Shown: positions 43,566-52,329 of the stretch, one piece after another
Layout: each line of letters starts with the position of its first letter
How positions within the stretch are numbered: position 1 is the stretch's first letter
DNA from: Sediminibacillus halophilus
Lineage (GTDB): Bacteria > Bacillota > Bacilli > Bacillales > Amphibacillaceae
Reading direction: 5' to 3'
DNA: 64,000 bases
NCBI RefSeq assembly: GCF_900103695.1
Contig: NZ_FNHF01000002.1
Span: 1-64,000 of the forward strand
Program-made: the position numbers and the translations under genes
The notes under the pieces: generated by a model
The model's input: only the letters and a program-made list of their open reading frames with translations
Database searches by the model: none
Told to the model about the DNA's origin: nothing

Positions 43566-44564
43566 ATGCAAACACTTCTGCAAGTTTATTTCCGCATGCC
43601 GATATTTTTCCGTTTACTTTCATCTGTCCTTCTGTTGATGATGTTTTTTGGCATCTCTATCCATATCCTGGAGCCTGAACATTTCCCGACTATATTTGAT
43701 GGTATTTGGTGGGCATTTGTCACCGGATCTACAGTAGGTTATGGGGACTATGTGCCGCTAAGTTCTTCCGGAAGACTTGTTGCCATCCTTCTGATTCTTG
43801 CTGGCGGTGGATTGGTGACATTTTATATGGCCACCATCTCTGCAGGAACCATCAAACATGAACGAGACCTTTCAAAAGGACTGGTAAAATACAGAGGCAA
43901 AGACCATATCATTCTGGTAGGCTGGAATGAACGAACAAAACAGCTCATGGAAATGATTGTCGAACGGGACATGCGAAAGCAAATCGTGTTGATAGACCAC
44001 ACCATGAATAATCTGCCTTATCAAAAACATCAGCTGCATTTTGTCCGGGGTTCCGCCTTTGAAGATGAGACGCTGGAAAAAGCAAACTTAAAACAGGCAA
44101 AATACGCAGTCGTTACCGCCGATCCTTCAAAAAAAGAACTTCAGGCGGACCAGGCAACAATCCTGACAGCAGTTGCCATTAAAGGGAACAACCCTGAAAT
44201 TACGCTGATTACAGAAATATTAACGAAAGATCAAATAAAAAACGCCAGTCGGGCTGGCGCAGATTCAATCATTCGATCAAACGACTTTATGAGCACTTTG
44301 ATATTCCATGAACTATTCCGCCATAAACCGGTCAAACCGTTTGAACTGCTGATACAAGTACTTGCAGACCAGCAGTTTCACCAATTCCCTTTGCCGGAAG
44401 AACTTGATGATAAGACTTTCTTACAATGCGCAGATTATTATGCTGTTTCGGAACAATTGTTAATCGGTATCATGCGGGACGAGCAAATGCTCGTCAATCC
44501 ATCCTTTAGCACTAAACTCCAAAGAGGTGACACGTTAATTGTTCTTTCATCGCTCCATGAGTGA
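43566..44564 (+). CDS. yugO: Potassium channel with RCK domain (YugO)
   Basis: This 332-residue protein has two membrane helices around a pore with the K+ selectivity filter STVGYGD, followed by a cytoplasmic RCK/TrkA-N domain beginning near DHIILVGWNERT. B. subtilis YugO is the K+ channel linked to biofilm electrical signalling. AAAGGTGAGC lies about 10 bases before the ATG. Its 3' end overlaps that of the convergent yugN-like gene by 18 bases. Confidence 0.93.
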   Translation: MQTLLQVYFRMPIFFRLLSSVLLLMMFFGISIHILEPEHFPTIFDGIWWAFVTGSTVGYGDYVPLSSSGRLVAILLILAGGGLVTFYMATISAGTIKHERDLSKGLVKYRGKDHIILVGWNERTKQLMEMIVERDMRKQIVLIDHTMNNLPYQKHQLHFVRGSAFEDETLEKANLKQAKYAVVTADPSKKELQADQATILTAVAIKGNNPEITLITEILTKDQIKNASRAGADSIIRSNDFMSTLIFHELFRHKPVKPFELLIQVLADQQFHQFPLPEELDDKTFLQCADYYAVSEQLLIGIMRDEQMLVNPSFSTKLQRGDTLIVLSSLHE

Positions 44565-44954
44565 CTGTTCCACTTCCTGGAGCAGTTTTTCTCCCTCTTC
44601 GACAAACTTATCCTTTACTTGTCCATCAGGATCTACCGGGGTTTGAAACTGGTCCACCGCACCTCTCAGGGCTCCATTGCGGCCGTCTGCATCCACTCCG
44701 GACTGGTAAACATGGGAAAGCACGAACGGTTTGCCTAGTTTGACGACGACCCCTGGTGAATCAAGCATGCCTTTTACTGCTTTGAAGGGAATTCGCAAAA
44801 ACTGATAGCCGTCCTCGACACCCATTTTGTAATCAAACGATCCCTGGTCATAATCCCAGTTGCCGCCGATGGAAAAACCCATCGGTTTTAACGTTTCTTC
44901 CAGCGCATGAAGGGAAAAGTCACGATTCTCCAAATCAGATGGTATCGGAATCAT
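44547..44954 (-). CDS. yugN: YugN-like protein, unknown function
   Basis: This 135-residue cytoplasmic protein matches the YugN family, which is found next to yugO and pgi. It has no signal peptide or catalytic motif that I can identify. The ATG has an AAAGGAGG site. It converges on and overlaps the yugO 3' end by 18 bases, so simultaneous transcription of both would give complementary RNA ends. Confidence 0.85.
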   Translation of the reverse strand: MIPIPSDLENRDFSLHALEETLKPMGFSIGGNWDYDQGSFDYKMGVEDGYQFLRIPFKAVKGMLDSPGVVVKLGKPFVLSHVYQSGVDADGRNGALRGAVDQFQTPVDPDGQVKDKFVEEGEKLLQEVEQSLMER

Positions 44955-45192
44955 CTTAAACTACCTCCTTTGTTATCAGCTTGCCCCGATCCTGTAATTT
45001 CATGAGAAATTCAAAGAAGCTTCGACGGCTGGATATGAATGGTAGGGAATGGTTCTCTTTTTCTTGATCAGACGTTTAGGTAGTCCATAGATAGAACGAA
45101 ATTAATGATGGAGTCAGGAGGAATTCTGTACGTTTTGTGACAGCTTGTGACTAGTGGAAAAATCACGTTTTTGCAGAGAAACAATTGAATAA
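44955..45192. other. Intergenic region yugN-pgi
   Basis: It contains an AGGAGGAATTC sequence at about 45117 that has no start codon at proper spacing. No gene, terminator or repeat is supported until the pgi terminator at 45193. Confidence 0.35.
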
Positions 45193-45241
45193 AAAAAGGG
45201 ACTGCCAATAAGTTAAAAGCTTACCGACAGTTCCCTTTTTA
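45193..45241 (-). terminator. pgi terminator
   Basis: The minus strand has AAAAAGGGAACTGTCGGTAA, loop, TTATTGGCAGTCCCTTTTTT. Confidence 0.85.
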
Positions 45242-45253
45242 GTAGCGTCTCAT

Positions 45254-46606
45254 TTATTTTTTTAAACGATTTTCCAAATCCCGTTTTTGTTCCTCAAACC
45301 CTGGCTTTCCTAACAAAGCAAACATATTTTTCTTGTATGCTTCCACACCAGGCTGATCAAATGGATTGACACCCAGCAGGTAGCCGCTGACTGCACACGC
45401 TTTTTCAAAGAAATAGACGACATAACCGAACGTGTAGGCATCTAATTTTGGCAAGTGTACAATCAGGTTAGGTACTTGTCCGTCTGTATGGGCAAGCATT
45501 GTACCCTGGTATGCCTTTTGATTTACTTCATCAATTGTTTTCCCTGCAAGATAATTTAAACCATCCAAGTCTTGAGCATCTTTTTCGATGGTAATGTTCG
45601 ACTTAGGCTCTTCAACGTGAAGCACCGTTTCAAACAAATCTCTTCTTCCTTCTTGCACATACTGGCCTAATGAGTGAAGGTCGGTAGAAAAGTTGGCAGA
45701 AGAAGGATATAACCCCTTAAAATCTTTGCCTTCGCTCTCCCCGAACAACTGCTTCCACCATTCAGCGAAATATTGAAGGGCTGGCTCATAGTTAATCAGC
45801 ATTTCAATATTTTTACCTTTATTGTAAAAGACGTTACGGACAGCCGCATACTGATAAGCAGGATTTTCGTCCAGATTTTCAGATGATAGCTCCTGCTGGG
45901 CTTTGTATGCCCCTTCCATCATGGCATCGATATCAATCCCACTTGCAGCTATCGGAAGCAAACCTACCGCAGTAAGAACGGAATAACGGCCGCCTACATC
46001 ATCTGGAATGACAAAGCTTTCGTAGCCTTCTTCGTTAGCCAGTGTTTTCAAGGCACCCTTTTGCTTGTCTGTCGTTGCATAAATTCGTTTTCTTGCTTCT
46101 TCCACGCCGTACTTATCTTCCAGATATTTGCGGAATAAACGGAATGCAATCGCCGGCTCTGTGGTCGTACCGCTCTTGGAAATAACGTTGATCGAAACAT
46201 CCTTGCCTTCAAGCATGTCATATAGATCGTTCATATAAGGAGCACTGATACTATTTCCGACAAAGAAAACCTGCGGATTGCCGCGTTGCTCTTTACTCAG
46301 TTCATTATAGAAAGAATGATTAAGCATCTCGATAGCTGCCCTTGCTCCTAAGTAAGAACCGCCGATACCAATAACAAGCAAAACATCAGAGTCAGACTTG
46401 ATTTTTTCAGCAGCCTTTTTTATTCGACTGAACTCCTCTTTGTCATAGTTTTCAGGAAGGTCCAGCCACCCTAAAAAGTCGCTTCCTGCTCCCGTTTGAT
46501 TATGCAAAGCCTGGTGTGCAAGCATTACAGGTTCTTTTAAATAATCCAGTTCATGCTTACCAAAAAAGGATAGTGCACGATCATATTCAAAACTTATATG
46601 TGTCAT
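45254..46606 (-). CDS. pgi: Glucose-6-phosphate isomerase
   Basis: Pgi interconverts glucose-6-phosphate and fructose-6-phosphate. The 450-residue length equals B. subtilis Pgi. Motifs include the sugar-phosphate region [18 protein letters not shown], the SKSGTTTE loop, the catalytic Glu/His segment and the C-terminal [10 protein letters not shown]. The second of two adjacent Met codons is taken as start because GGAGG is 7 bases before it. It works in glycolysis and, with pckA in this window, in gluconeogenesis. Confidence 0.97.
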   Translation of the reverse strand: MTHISFEYDRALSFFGKHELDYLKEPVMLAHQALHNQTGAGSDFLGWLDLPENYDKEEFSRIKKAAEKIKSDSDVLLVIGIGGSYLGARAAIEMLNHSFYNELSKEQRGNPQVFFVGNSISAPYMNDLYDMLEGKDVSINVISKSGTTTEPAIAFRLFRKYLEDKYGVEEARKRIYATTDKQKGALKTLANEEGYESFVIPDDVGGRYSVLTAVGLLPIAASGIDIDAMMEGAYKAQQELSSENLDENPAYQYAAVRNVFYNKGKNIEMLINYEPALQYFAEWWKQLFGESEGKDFKGLYPSSANFSTDLHSLGQYVQEGRRDLFETVLHVEEPKSNITIEKDAQDLDGLNYLAGKTIDEVNQKAYQGTMLAHTDGQVPNLIVHLPKLDAYTFGYVVYFFEKACAVSGYLLGVNPFDQPGVEAYKKNMFALLGKPGFEEQKRDLENRLKK

Positions 46607-46853
46607 CATTCTACCTCCAAAATTAGAAAATCAAGCTAACCTAAATGTACCGAAACCTAGTCGGTAAATCAAGCAATGCCCATCATCCATCCCTGTCAAC
46701 CCACCCGTTCTCTAAAGAAAAGACGGGGTCAGTCCCCGCATTTTTGTCCCGCGTGGATTTATTTGTCCTGCCTGCCAGTGAGTTTTTTTTGTATATTTCT
46801 CGGGCTTCTGGGGATTGCTATTACTGGAAGTTAATTTGAAGGAGGGTTGCTGT

Positions 46854-47093
46854 GTGAATGCATTACAGCGTATTTCATTACTGCTTGTGATCATCGGTGC
46901 GGTAAACTGGGGTCTTGTAGGTTTATTCCAATTCGATTTAGTTGCAGCCTTATTCGGCGGCGGAGAACAAAGCGGTGCTTTTGCCAGAATTATTTACACA
47001 TTGGTCGGCATCAGTGGACTGATTTGTTTATCGATGCTGTTTAAACCGGACGAGCAATTTGCAGATAAACGAGAACCAGAAACAGAAAGATAA
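46854..47093 (+). CDS. yuzA: DUF378 small membrane protein (YuzA-like)
   Basis: This ~79-residue protein has two membrane segments with the DUF378 signature GAVNWGLVGLFQFDLVAALFG. The function is unknown. The GTG at 46854 is the start since AAGGAGGG lies 7 bases before it; the frame extends upstream without a site. The location beside pgi and yugI matches B. subtilis yuzA. Confidence 0.87.
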   Translation: MNALQRISLLLVIIGAVNWGLVGLFQFDLVAALFGGGEQSGAFARIIYTLVGISGLICLSMLFKPDEQFADKREPETER

Positions 47094-47102
47094 AGTATAT
47101 TG

Positions 47103-47140
47103 CCGTCTTGTACACCCCATGTACAGGACGGTTCTTTCAA
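47103..47140 (+). terminator. yuzA terminator
   Basis: CCGTCTTGTAC, short loop, GTACAGGACGG, TTCTTT. Confidence 0.75.
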
Positions 47141-47245
47141 AAAATGCATATATGCTACCGTTTGCCCAACCTATCTAAAGATTGATCTATTTTATCCTCT
47201 TACGAACGCAAAGGGACCCACCACGAATAACCTTAAATAATATAA

Positions 47246-47272
47246 AAAAACTGCCTGATTAGAAGGCAGTTT
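47246..47272 (-). terminator. yugI terminator
   Basis: The minus strand has AACTGCC, 9-base loop, GGCAGTT, TTTTT. Confidence 0.85.
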
Positions 47273-47282
47273 CAACATCTAT

Positions 47283-47672
47283 TTAGTTTTTGTATGTGTT
47301 TTCGCGCTCTTTCGACTGCTCGATCCACTCTTCCAGCTTGTCCTTCAACGTGTTGAAGCCCGCTTGCTGGCTGTCCTGTTGAACGGCAGTGTTAGGCTTT
47401 TGACGCTTCGGCTCAGCCTTTTTCGGCGCCTCTTCTGTAGCACGGATGGATAAAGAATACTTATTTTTTTCTTCATCTATTTGAAGAATCTTCACTTTTA
47501 CTTGATCGCCAACTGAAAGATGATCGTTAATATCCTTCACATAACCATGTGTCACTTCTGAAATATGAACAAGCCCCTGAACCTCATCATCCAATGCTAC
47601 AAACGCACCGTAAGGCTGGATACCTGTTACTTTTCCTTCAATAATTTGTCCTGTTTCAAACTTCTCTGCCAT
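47283..47672 (-). CDS. yugI: S1 RNA-binding domain protein (YugI, general stress protein 13)
   Basis: This ~129-residue protein has one S1/OB-fold domain (residues ~5-75, with GKVTGIQPYGAFVAL and GLVHISE) and a basic, Gln-rich C-terminal tail. Such proteins associate with RNA or ribosomes. The ATG at 47672 has GGGAG nine bases upstream, preferred over one three codons earlier. Its promoter carries a good extended -10. Confidence 0.9.
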   Translation of the reverse strand: MAEKFETGQIIEGKVTGIQPYGAFVALDDEVQGLVHISEVTHGYVKDINDHLSVGDQVKVKILQIDEEKNKYSLSIRATEEAPKKAEPKRQKPNTAVQQDSQQAGFNTLKDKLEEWIEQSKERENTYKN

Positions 47673-47720
47673 GCTGAACAACTCCCGATTTTATTTTCAT
47701 TGATTAATACACAATAAACT

Positions 47721-47749
47721 ATTTTAGCATATAAAGTATATTCCCGCAA
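47721..47749 (-). promoter_or_regulatory. yugI promoter
   Basis: The minus strand has TTGCGG (47749-47744), 17 bases, TAAAAT (47726-47721) preceded by TGC. Confidence 0.7.
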
Positions 47750-47888
47750 AAAATTGCATAAAACGGGAAATGTAAGACGCCGATAATACAAAATCATTCT
47801 TTTTTAAATTTTTTTGTTTTTTTATGTTTAAAAAGGGTTCAATACGGTTATACCTATAACTGTAAGACTTTCTCGTATTCCCCCTGTT

Positions 47889-47923
47889 GAAGACAAAGCA
47901 ACGTTGCTTTGTCTTTTTTTTGC
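47889..47923 (+). terminator. Orphan plus-strand terminator
   Basis: GACAAAGCAACGTTGCTTTGTC followed by eight T is a strong terminator (arms each 11 bases). The nearest plus-strand gene (yuzA) ends 800 bases upstream and has its own terminator. The gap 47673-48009 otherwise holds the yugI promoter and the sequence before yugF. Confidence 0.8.
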
Positions 47924-48009
47924 CTTCTAAATACTTTTCCTCTCGCTCAAATAAATCCTCAATAAATGTGGAATAATAATCGACAACTTCTATAAACCGG
48001 GGGATTGAC

Positions 48010-48846
48010 ATGGAAATAGCCAAACAGAAAAAAATCATTCGGTATCAGAATGTCGACATTCATTATCGAGTTTATCATTCTACCGGAAAAACCGACAACC
48101 CTTGCCTTTTTTTGCTGCACGGCTTTTTATCCAGCCAATTTTGCTTCCGAAAGATGATTCCCCAACTCCGCCGTCATTTCCAAATTATTACCCTGGATTT
48201 GCCTCCATTCGGAAAAAGTGAGAAGGCAAAGGCTTTTTGTTATTCTTACCAAAACATGGCCGATTTGGCCATGTATGTACTTGATGCATTGAATATTGAG
48301 AAGGTCTGGATAGGCGCTCACTCGATGGGTGGCCAGGTTGCCCTCCGCTGTGCGATGCATTATCCAGAAAGGATCGAAAGACTTATCTTGATGGCCCCGT
48401 CTTGTTACATGAAAAAGGCATCCAGAATGCTGAACACCTTCAGCGCATTCCCCCCTTCTCCCAAGCTCTTAAAAGTGGCACTACGTCGGGCCGGTGTCGA
48501 CGGTATCTTAAAAAAATGTATGCATGATGAGCAGTTGATTACAAAGCGAATGATTGCTGTCTATACGAAACCTTTTCTGGAAAATGACATTTATTCCTGT
48601 CTCACCAAGTTGGTTCGGGACAGGGAAGGTGATTTGCCATCCTCCAGCCTACATACCATCGCCCAGCCATGTCTTATATTTTGGGGAAAACAGGATTTGA
48701 TTTTGCCAGTTTCCACCAGCTATCGACTCTTGCGTGATTTACCCAACGCAGAATTGTGTACAATCAGCAGTGTGGGTCACTTCCTGCCAGAAGAAGCACC
48801 AGCACTTATCTGCGATTATATGCTGTCAAAAGTGGACCAAGGGTAG
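48010..48846 (+). CDS. yugF: Alpha/beta hydrolase (YugF-like)
   Basis: This 278-residue hydrolase has HGFLSS for the oxyanion hole, the nucleophile elbow GAHSMGGQ, an Asp in WGKQDLILP and a His in VGHFLPEEAP, a complete catalytic triad. The natural substrate is unknown. The ATG has a CGGGGG site. The location between yugI and patB matches B. subtilis yugF. Confidence 0.87.
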   Translation: MEIAKQKKIIRYQNVDIHYRVYHSTGKTDNPCLFLLHGFLSSQFCFRKMIPQLRRHFQIITLDLPPFGKSEKAKAFCYSYQNMADLAMYVLDALNIEKVWIGAHSMGGQVALRCAMHYPERIERLILMAPSCYMKKASRMLNTFSAFPPSPKLLKVALRRAGVDGILKKCMHDEQLITKRMIAVYTKPFLENDIYSCLTKLVRDREGDLPSSSLHTIAQPCLIFWGKQDLILPVSTSYRLLRDLPNAELCTISSVGHFLPEEAPALICDYMLSKVDQG

Positions 48847-49069
48847 GAGTGAATTCATATCGTTTCCAATCTATTTTCCCTGTTTATATAATAAAGATGA
48901 GTAATGGTAGATAAGGCAGAGCTCAAAACGCTTTGCTTTCCACTTACAAGTCTGCGAACCAGGAGCGATTGCCACCGGGGAACGAAGACCTAAAAGATGT
49001 CGGCACTAAGCCATACAGCATCGCAGCATATATTACTTGTTAATCGGAGTACTGAAGGAGGACAAAAGG

Positions 49070-50242
49070 ATGATTAATTTCGATCAAGTACCACAACGTA
49101 CCGGCACAAGATCGGTTAAGTGGGATTTAGTAAAATCTATTTACGGATCTGAAGAAGTTCTTCCAATGTGGGTTGCCGATATGGATATCGCCGTACCGGA
49201 ATCCGTCAAAAATGCCCTCGTAGACAGGGCTGAACATGGCATCTTCGGCTATACGGTGACGGATAAAGCAATCAGTCAATCTGTTACCAGCTGGCTGGAA
49301 AGACGACATGGATGGGAAATAAAACCATCATGGCTGCTGTATAGCCCGGGGGTTATCACCAGTCTTCATATGGCTGTCCAAGTACTGACAGAAGAAAACG
49401 ACAAAATTATGATTCAAACACCCGTTTATCCGCCATTTTACGATCTTGTCGAGATGCATGACAGACGGCTGATAAAATGCCCGTTAAAACTTAAAAATAA
49501 CCGCTACGAAATCGACTTTGACGCTTTCGAAACGACCTTAAGCCAAGGCGTTAAAGCTTTTATTTTATGTAATCCGCACAACCCGGTCGGAAGGGTATGG
49601 ACTGAAGAGGAACTGCGAAAAATCGGTGAACTCTGTTTGAAATACAATGTCTTGATTTTCTCAGATGAAATTCATGCAGACTTGGTTTACCCAAATTACA
49701 CCCATGTACCAATTGCTTCCCTTTCAGATGAGATAAACCAGATCACAATTACTTGTATGTCCCCTACCAAATCCTTTAACTTGGCAGGTTTGCAAGTGTC
49801 TTATTTGATTACACCTGATAAACAAAAGCGCGAAAAGATCGATCACTTTTTCCATAAGCAAGGCATAAAAATGATCAATACAATGGGGATTACAGCTTTG
49901 GAAGCAGCTTACAACAATGGAGAAGAATGGCTTGAACAGCTGGTGCGATTATTGGATGAAAACAAGCAGCTTGTTGAGAAAGCCTTTCAAGAGCGAGATG
50001 AAATAAATGTCATACCAGCCGAAGGTACTTATCTCATCTGGCTAGACTGCAGGTCGCTGAATATGTCGCAAGATGATCTGAAAAAGTTCATGCAGGAGGA
50101 TGCAAAAGTAGGCCTTAATGACGGCATCTCCTTCGGTGAAGAAGGGGAAGGGTTCATGCGCATCAATATCGCCTGCCCGCGTGTGATTGTGGAAGAAGGA
50201 CTGAATCGGATAACCACGGCACTCGATGCTCGAAAAAAATAG
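49070..50242 (+). CDS. patB: PLP-dependent cystathionine beta-lyase / C-S lyase (PatB/MalY type)
   Basis: This 390-residue fold-type I aminotransferase-like enzyme cleaves C-S bonds of cystathionine or cysteine conjugates. The PLP lysine lies in SPTKSFNLAGLQ, with NPHNPVG and SDEIHADL motifs before it. The ATG at 49070 has AAGGAGG; the open frame begins 11 codons earlier without a site. The 223-base upstream gap shows no S-box or T-box; the piece CGCTTTGCTTTCCA there weakly recalls the dispersed repeat. Confidence 0.9.
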   Translation: MINFDQVPQRTGTRSVKWDLVKSIYGSEEVLPMWVADMDIAVPESVKNALVDRAEHGIFGYTVTDKAISQSVTSWLERRHGWEIKPSWLLYSPGVITSLHMAVQVLTEENDKIMIQTPVYPPFYDLVEMHDRRLIKCPLKLKNNRYEIDFDAFETTLSQGVKAFILCNPHNPVGRVWTEEELRKIGELCLKYNVLIFSDEIHADLVYPNYTHVPIASLSDEINQITITCMSPTKSFNLAGLQVSYLITPDKQKREKIDHFFHKQGIKMINTMGITALEAAYNNGEEWLEQLVRLLDENKQLVEKAFQERDEINVIPAEGTYLIWLDCRSLNMSQDDLKKFMQEDAKVGLNDGISFGEEGEGFMRINIACPRVIVEEGLNRITTALDARKK

Positions 50243-50285
50243 CTCAAGAAACATTTTCAAAGCATAAATACACATATAGCAAACA

Positions 50286-50337
50286 AGGCTGTCGCAACCG
50301 CTTGGATAGAAGCAGAGTGGCGACAGCCTATTCTTTT
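50286..50337. terminator. Terminator between patB and the SOD-like gene
   Basis: AGGCTGTCGC, long loop, GCGACAGCCT, ATTCTTTTT. The right arm ends in the last codons of the convergent SOD-like gene. Confidence 0.75.
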
Positions 50338-50915
50338 TCTTTCTCCTGATTGTCTTCCGTCGGATCTGTCGGCGACTGCTTAGATGCAGAATCCTGTGCC
50401 TGTATCTTTCCACAAGCAATTCTTGCACCAGATTCACCTGCAGGCTGACTTACGCCATCATCCTGGCCTTCATGGAGGACCAGCGATGTGCCGTCTTCTT
50501 TAAGCAATGAATTTTTCCCGTCAGTCAAAGTGGCGCCGCTGAGCATCAATTCTGCTTCGGCCACTCCATCTTCCGCCACTTCCACATTGGGAAGATCTCC
50601 AAGGTGTGAACCTTCCGGATGCATCAATCCATGTTCATTTCCTTCCGGATTCAAGTGACTCCCAGCAGATGTGAAATCCGGCCCTTCGCATTTAGGGAAT
50701 TCATGTACATGAATTCCATGAAGGCCAGGCTCCAACCCTTCTAAGGATAGCTTTACCTGAACACCATCTGACTGTTCTGACAGTTCAGCTGTCCCCATGG
50801 AATCTCCATCACCATTCAACATATCTACCTTTAACGGGGATCGAATATTCTCCTGACAGCCAACCATGAAAATCAACGGTACACTAAGAGCTGCCTTTAT
50901 TAACAGCCTAACCAA
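50328..50915 (-). CDS. Cu/Zn superoxide dismutase-like lipoprotein
   Basis: This ~195-residue lipoprotein has the lipobox MVGC. The SOD domain keeps candidates for all seven metal ligands: two His in GIHVHEF, one in AGSHLNP, two His and one Asp spaced as H-x8-H-xx-D in HGLMHPEGSHLGD, and one His in LVLHEGQDD. The disulfide cysteines (PKCEG, IACGK) and the active-site Arg (GARIAC) are also present. The C-terminal tail is Glu/Lys/Gln-rich. The TTG at 50915 is chosen because GGGAG is nine bases upstream. B. subtilis YojM is the related protein and is thought to lack part of the copper site; this one may be active. Confidence 0.85.
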   Translation of the reverse strand: MVRLLIKAALSVPLIFMVGCQENIRSPLKVDMLNGDGDSMGTAELSEQSDGVQVKLSLEGLEPGLHGIHVHEFPKCEGPDFTSAGSHLNPEGNEHGLMHPEGSHLGDLPNVEVAEDGVAEAELMLSGATLTDGKNSLLKEDGTSLVLHEGQDDGVSQPAGESGARIACGKIQAQDSASKQSPTDPTEDNQEKEKE

Positions 50916-51041
50916 GAAAATCAACTCCCATCAAAAACTCTCCATGGGAATAGTATAGCCGGGCAGCGGAGGAAATATCCTGTTACAAGCTAAACTGGTA
51001 AAAATTCAAAAAGCATCTCATCTGAACAAGTTACGGCTATT

Positions 51042-51068
51042 AAAAACTCCGTGATAAATATCACGGAG
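51042..51068 (-). terminator. Terminator of the small membrane protein gene
   Basis: The minus strand has CTCCGTGATA-TT-TATCACGGAG followed by TTTTTA. Confidence 0.88.
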
Positions 51069-51075
51069 CACCGGG

Positions 51076-51279
51076 TCACTGTTTGGAATGCTGTTTTTCA
51101 TTCGAAGCAGGGGAAGAGGAATTAATAGAGTACTTTTCATCAATTCTTCTTTCTTCTTTTTTTGAATGTTTGTATATAAGGTACATGGTCACAGCAGCAC
51201 CTATAGAAAATATCACCAATGATATCAGAGCGGGTATATATTCTGTTTTATCCTCGGGAAAATATAAAAATTCCATCAT
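51076..51279 (-). CDS. Small single-pass membrane protein, unknown function
   Basis: This 67-residue protein has one hydrophobic segment (about residues 16-36) followed by a highly charged tail (KHSKKEERRIDEKY) likely in the cytoplasm. AAGGACGTGA lies about 8-10 bases upstream. It has its own terminator and lies divergent from kapB. The family is not recognised. Confidence 0.6.
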   Translation of the reverse strand: MMEFLYFPEDKTEYIPALISLVIFSIGAAVTMYLIYKHSKKEERRIDEKYSINSSSPASNEKQHSKQ

Positions 51280-51385
51280 GATAAATCACGTCCTTCTTTT
51301 CCTATTATAGCAAAATGGGTTAATTCTTGTACATATTTTCTACATCTGGCAGAATTGAATTAACCTACAAAAGGGAGTGATCTAA

Positions 51386-51769
51386 ATGGAGAATGCCACC
51401 ATAGGCGAAATCGTAAAAGCCCATTATAAATCAGGAACATACATAGGAGAAGTTGTCGAGGATCGTGGTGCAAACTACTTAATAAAAGTGTTGGCAGTCG
51501 CAAAACACCCCTTACAAGGAGACTTACACAATTACGGGAAAACAGAAAACGTGTTCTTCCATCAACGGAAAGCGTTAAGTTGGCAGGAAAAAATGAATGT
51601 CTCAAAACCGGCAGTCCATCCATATACAGAAGACTCGATCCCTGATTATGAAACATCCCTTCGGCAGTCGGTTGATGAGTTGAAAAGCAAATTAAACAAA
51701 CAAGACAGCCCATTTAACCAGAAAGCAATCAAAAGCCTTGAAGAACTCGAAAACTCCTACTTCCATTAA
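51386..51769 (+). CDS. kapB: Kinase-associated protein B (KapB)
   Basis: This 127-residue protein matches KapB, reported in B. subtilis to help the KinB pathway to sporulation. Although called a lipoprotein, no signal peptide or lipobox is visible here; it begins MENATIGEIVKAHYKSGTYIGEV and looks cytoplasmic. AAAGGGAG precedes the ATG. KinB is not adjacent. A terminator follows at 51852. Confidence 0.9.
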   Translation: MENATIGEIVKAHYKSGTYIGEVVEDRGANYLIKVLAVAKHPLQGDLHNYGKTENVFFHQRKALSWQEKMNVSKPAVHPYTEDSIPDYETSLRQSVDELKSKLNKQDSPFNQKAIKSLEELENSYFH

Positions 51770-51851
51770 GATAAACGGAAGCGACTGTCTCACCTATCGA
51801 AAGTGGTTCCGCCTCGGGGGAGAAACATACGAAGTACCATACGATTAGCAG

Positions 51852-51880
51852 ACCAAATCTCATAAGATTTGGTTTCTTCT
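51852..51880 (+). terminator. kapB terminator
   Basis: ACCAAATC, 6-base loop, GATTTGGT, TTCTTC. Confidence 0.75.
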
Positions 51881-51933
51881 TTGCCTTCAGATATCCAGCA
51901 TTAACGTTTTTATATTTTCCAACATTGCTATAC

Positions 51934-52267
51934 TCAACCAAGAAACCGATCTTTTCTATACAACATATCGTACCTGCTGGTAAAGGCTTAGAGGATGGCA
52001 CGAAGGGATGGAAGTTTCATCCTACATTAAGCCAAAGCATCAAGATGTAATCATTAAAAAACTACTCCTCATGCGGTCTTTTATTCTTCTTAAGATGAGG
52101 AGCTTCAAAAGTAAGGGATTGAACATTTAGTCGTTGCTGGAATTGAGACAGAAGCGTGTGTGGATACCAATTGCAGAAGGGCATTCAGTATGACTTTGGC
52201 TCAGATTCACATAGCACTTGGAACACACGGGAAAAGACTGCTCCCAAAGATTATTAATCGCCACGGT
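51934..52267 (+). pseudogene. Decayed isochorismatase-family (cysteine hydrolase) gene
   Basis: Conceptual pieces in shifting frames line up in order with isochorismatase-family proteins: KKPIFSIQHIVPAGKGLED and GTKGWKFHPTL in one frame, PKHQDVIIKK in another, then DEELQK-stop-GIEHLVVAGIE with TEACVDTNCRRAF (including the catalytic-type Cys), then SDSHSTWNTHGKRLLPKIIN after a further shift. At least two in-frame stops and several frameshifts are needed, and the N-terminal part is gone, so it is a remnant of a ~180-residue enzyme. It fills most of the gap 51770-52329. Confidence 0.82.
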
Positions 52268-52303
52268 TTTTTAAGAATGTTATTTCACTTGTTTTTTAAA
52301 AAA

Positions 52304-52325
52304 AATTCCTTCCAAGGATTTTTTC
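52304..52325 (-). terminator. Candidate khtU terminator
   Basis: The minus strand has ATCCTT-GG-AAGGAAT followed by TTTTTTT; the stem is short. Confidence 0.5.
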
Positions 52326-52329
52326 CTGC

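Noticed and set aside
45100-45150. AGGAGGAATTC in the yugN-pgi gap as a possible gene start
   Set aside because: No start codon at suitable spacing and the following frame closes within a few codons.
51386-51769. KapB as a lipoprotein
   Set aside because: The protein has no signal peptide and no lipobox cysteine, so the traditional 'lipoprotein' label is not supported here.
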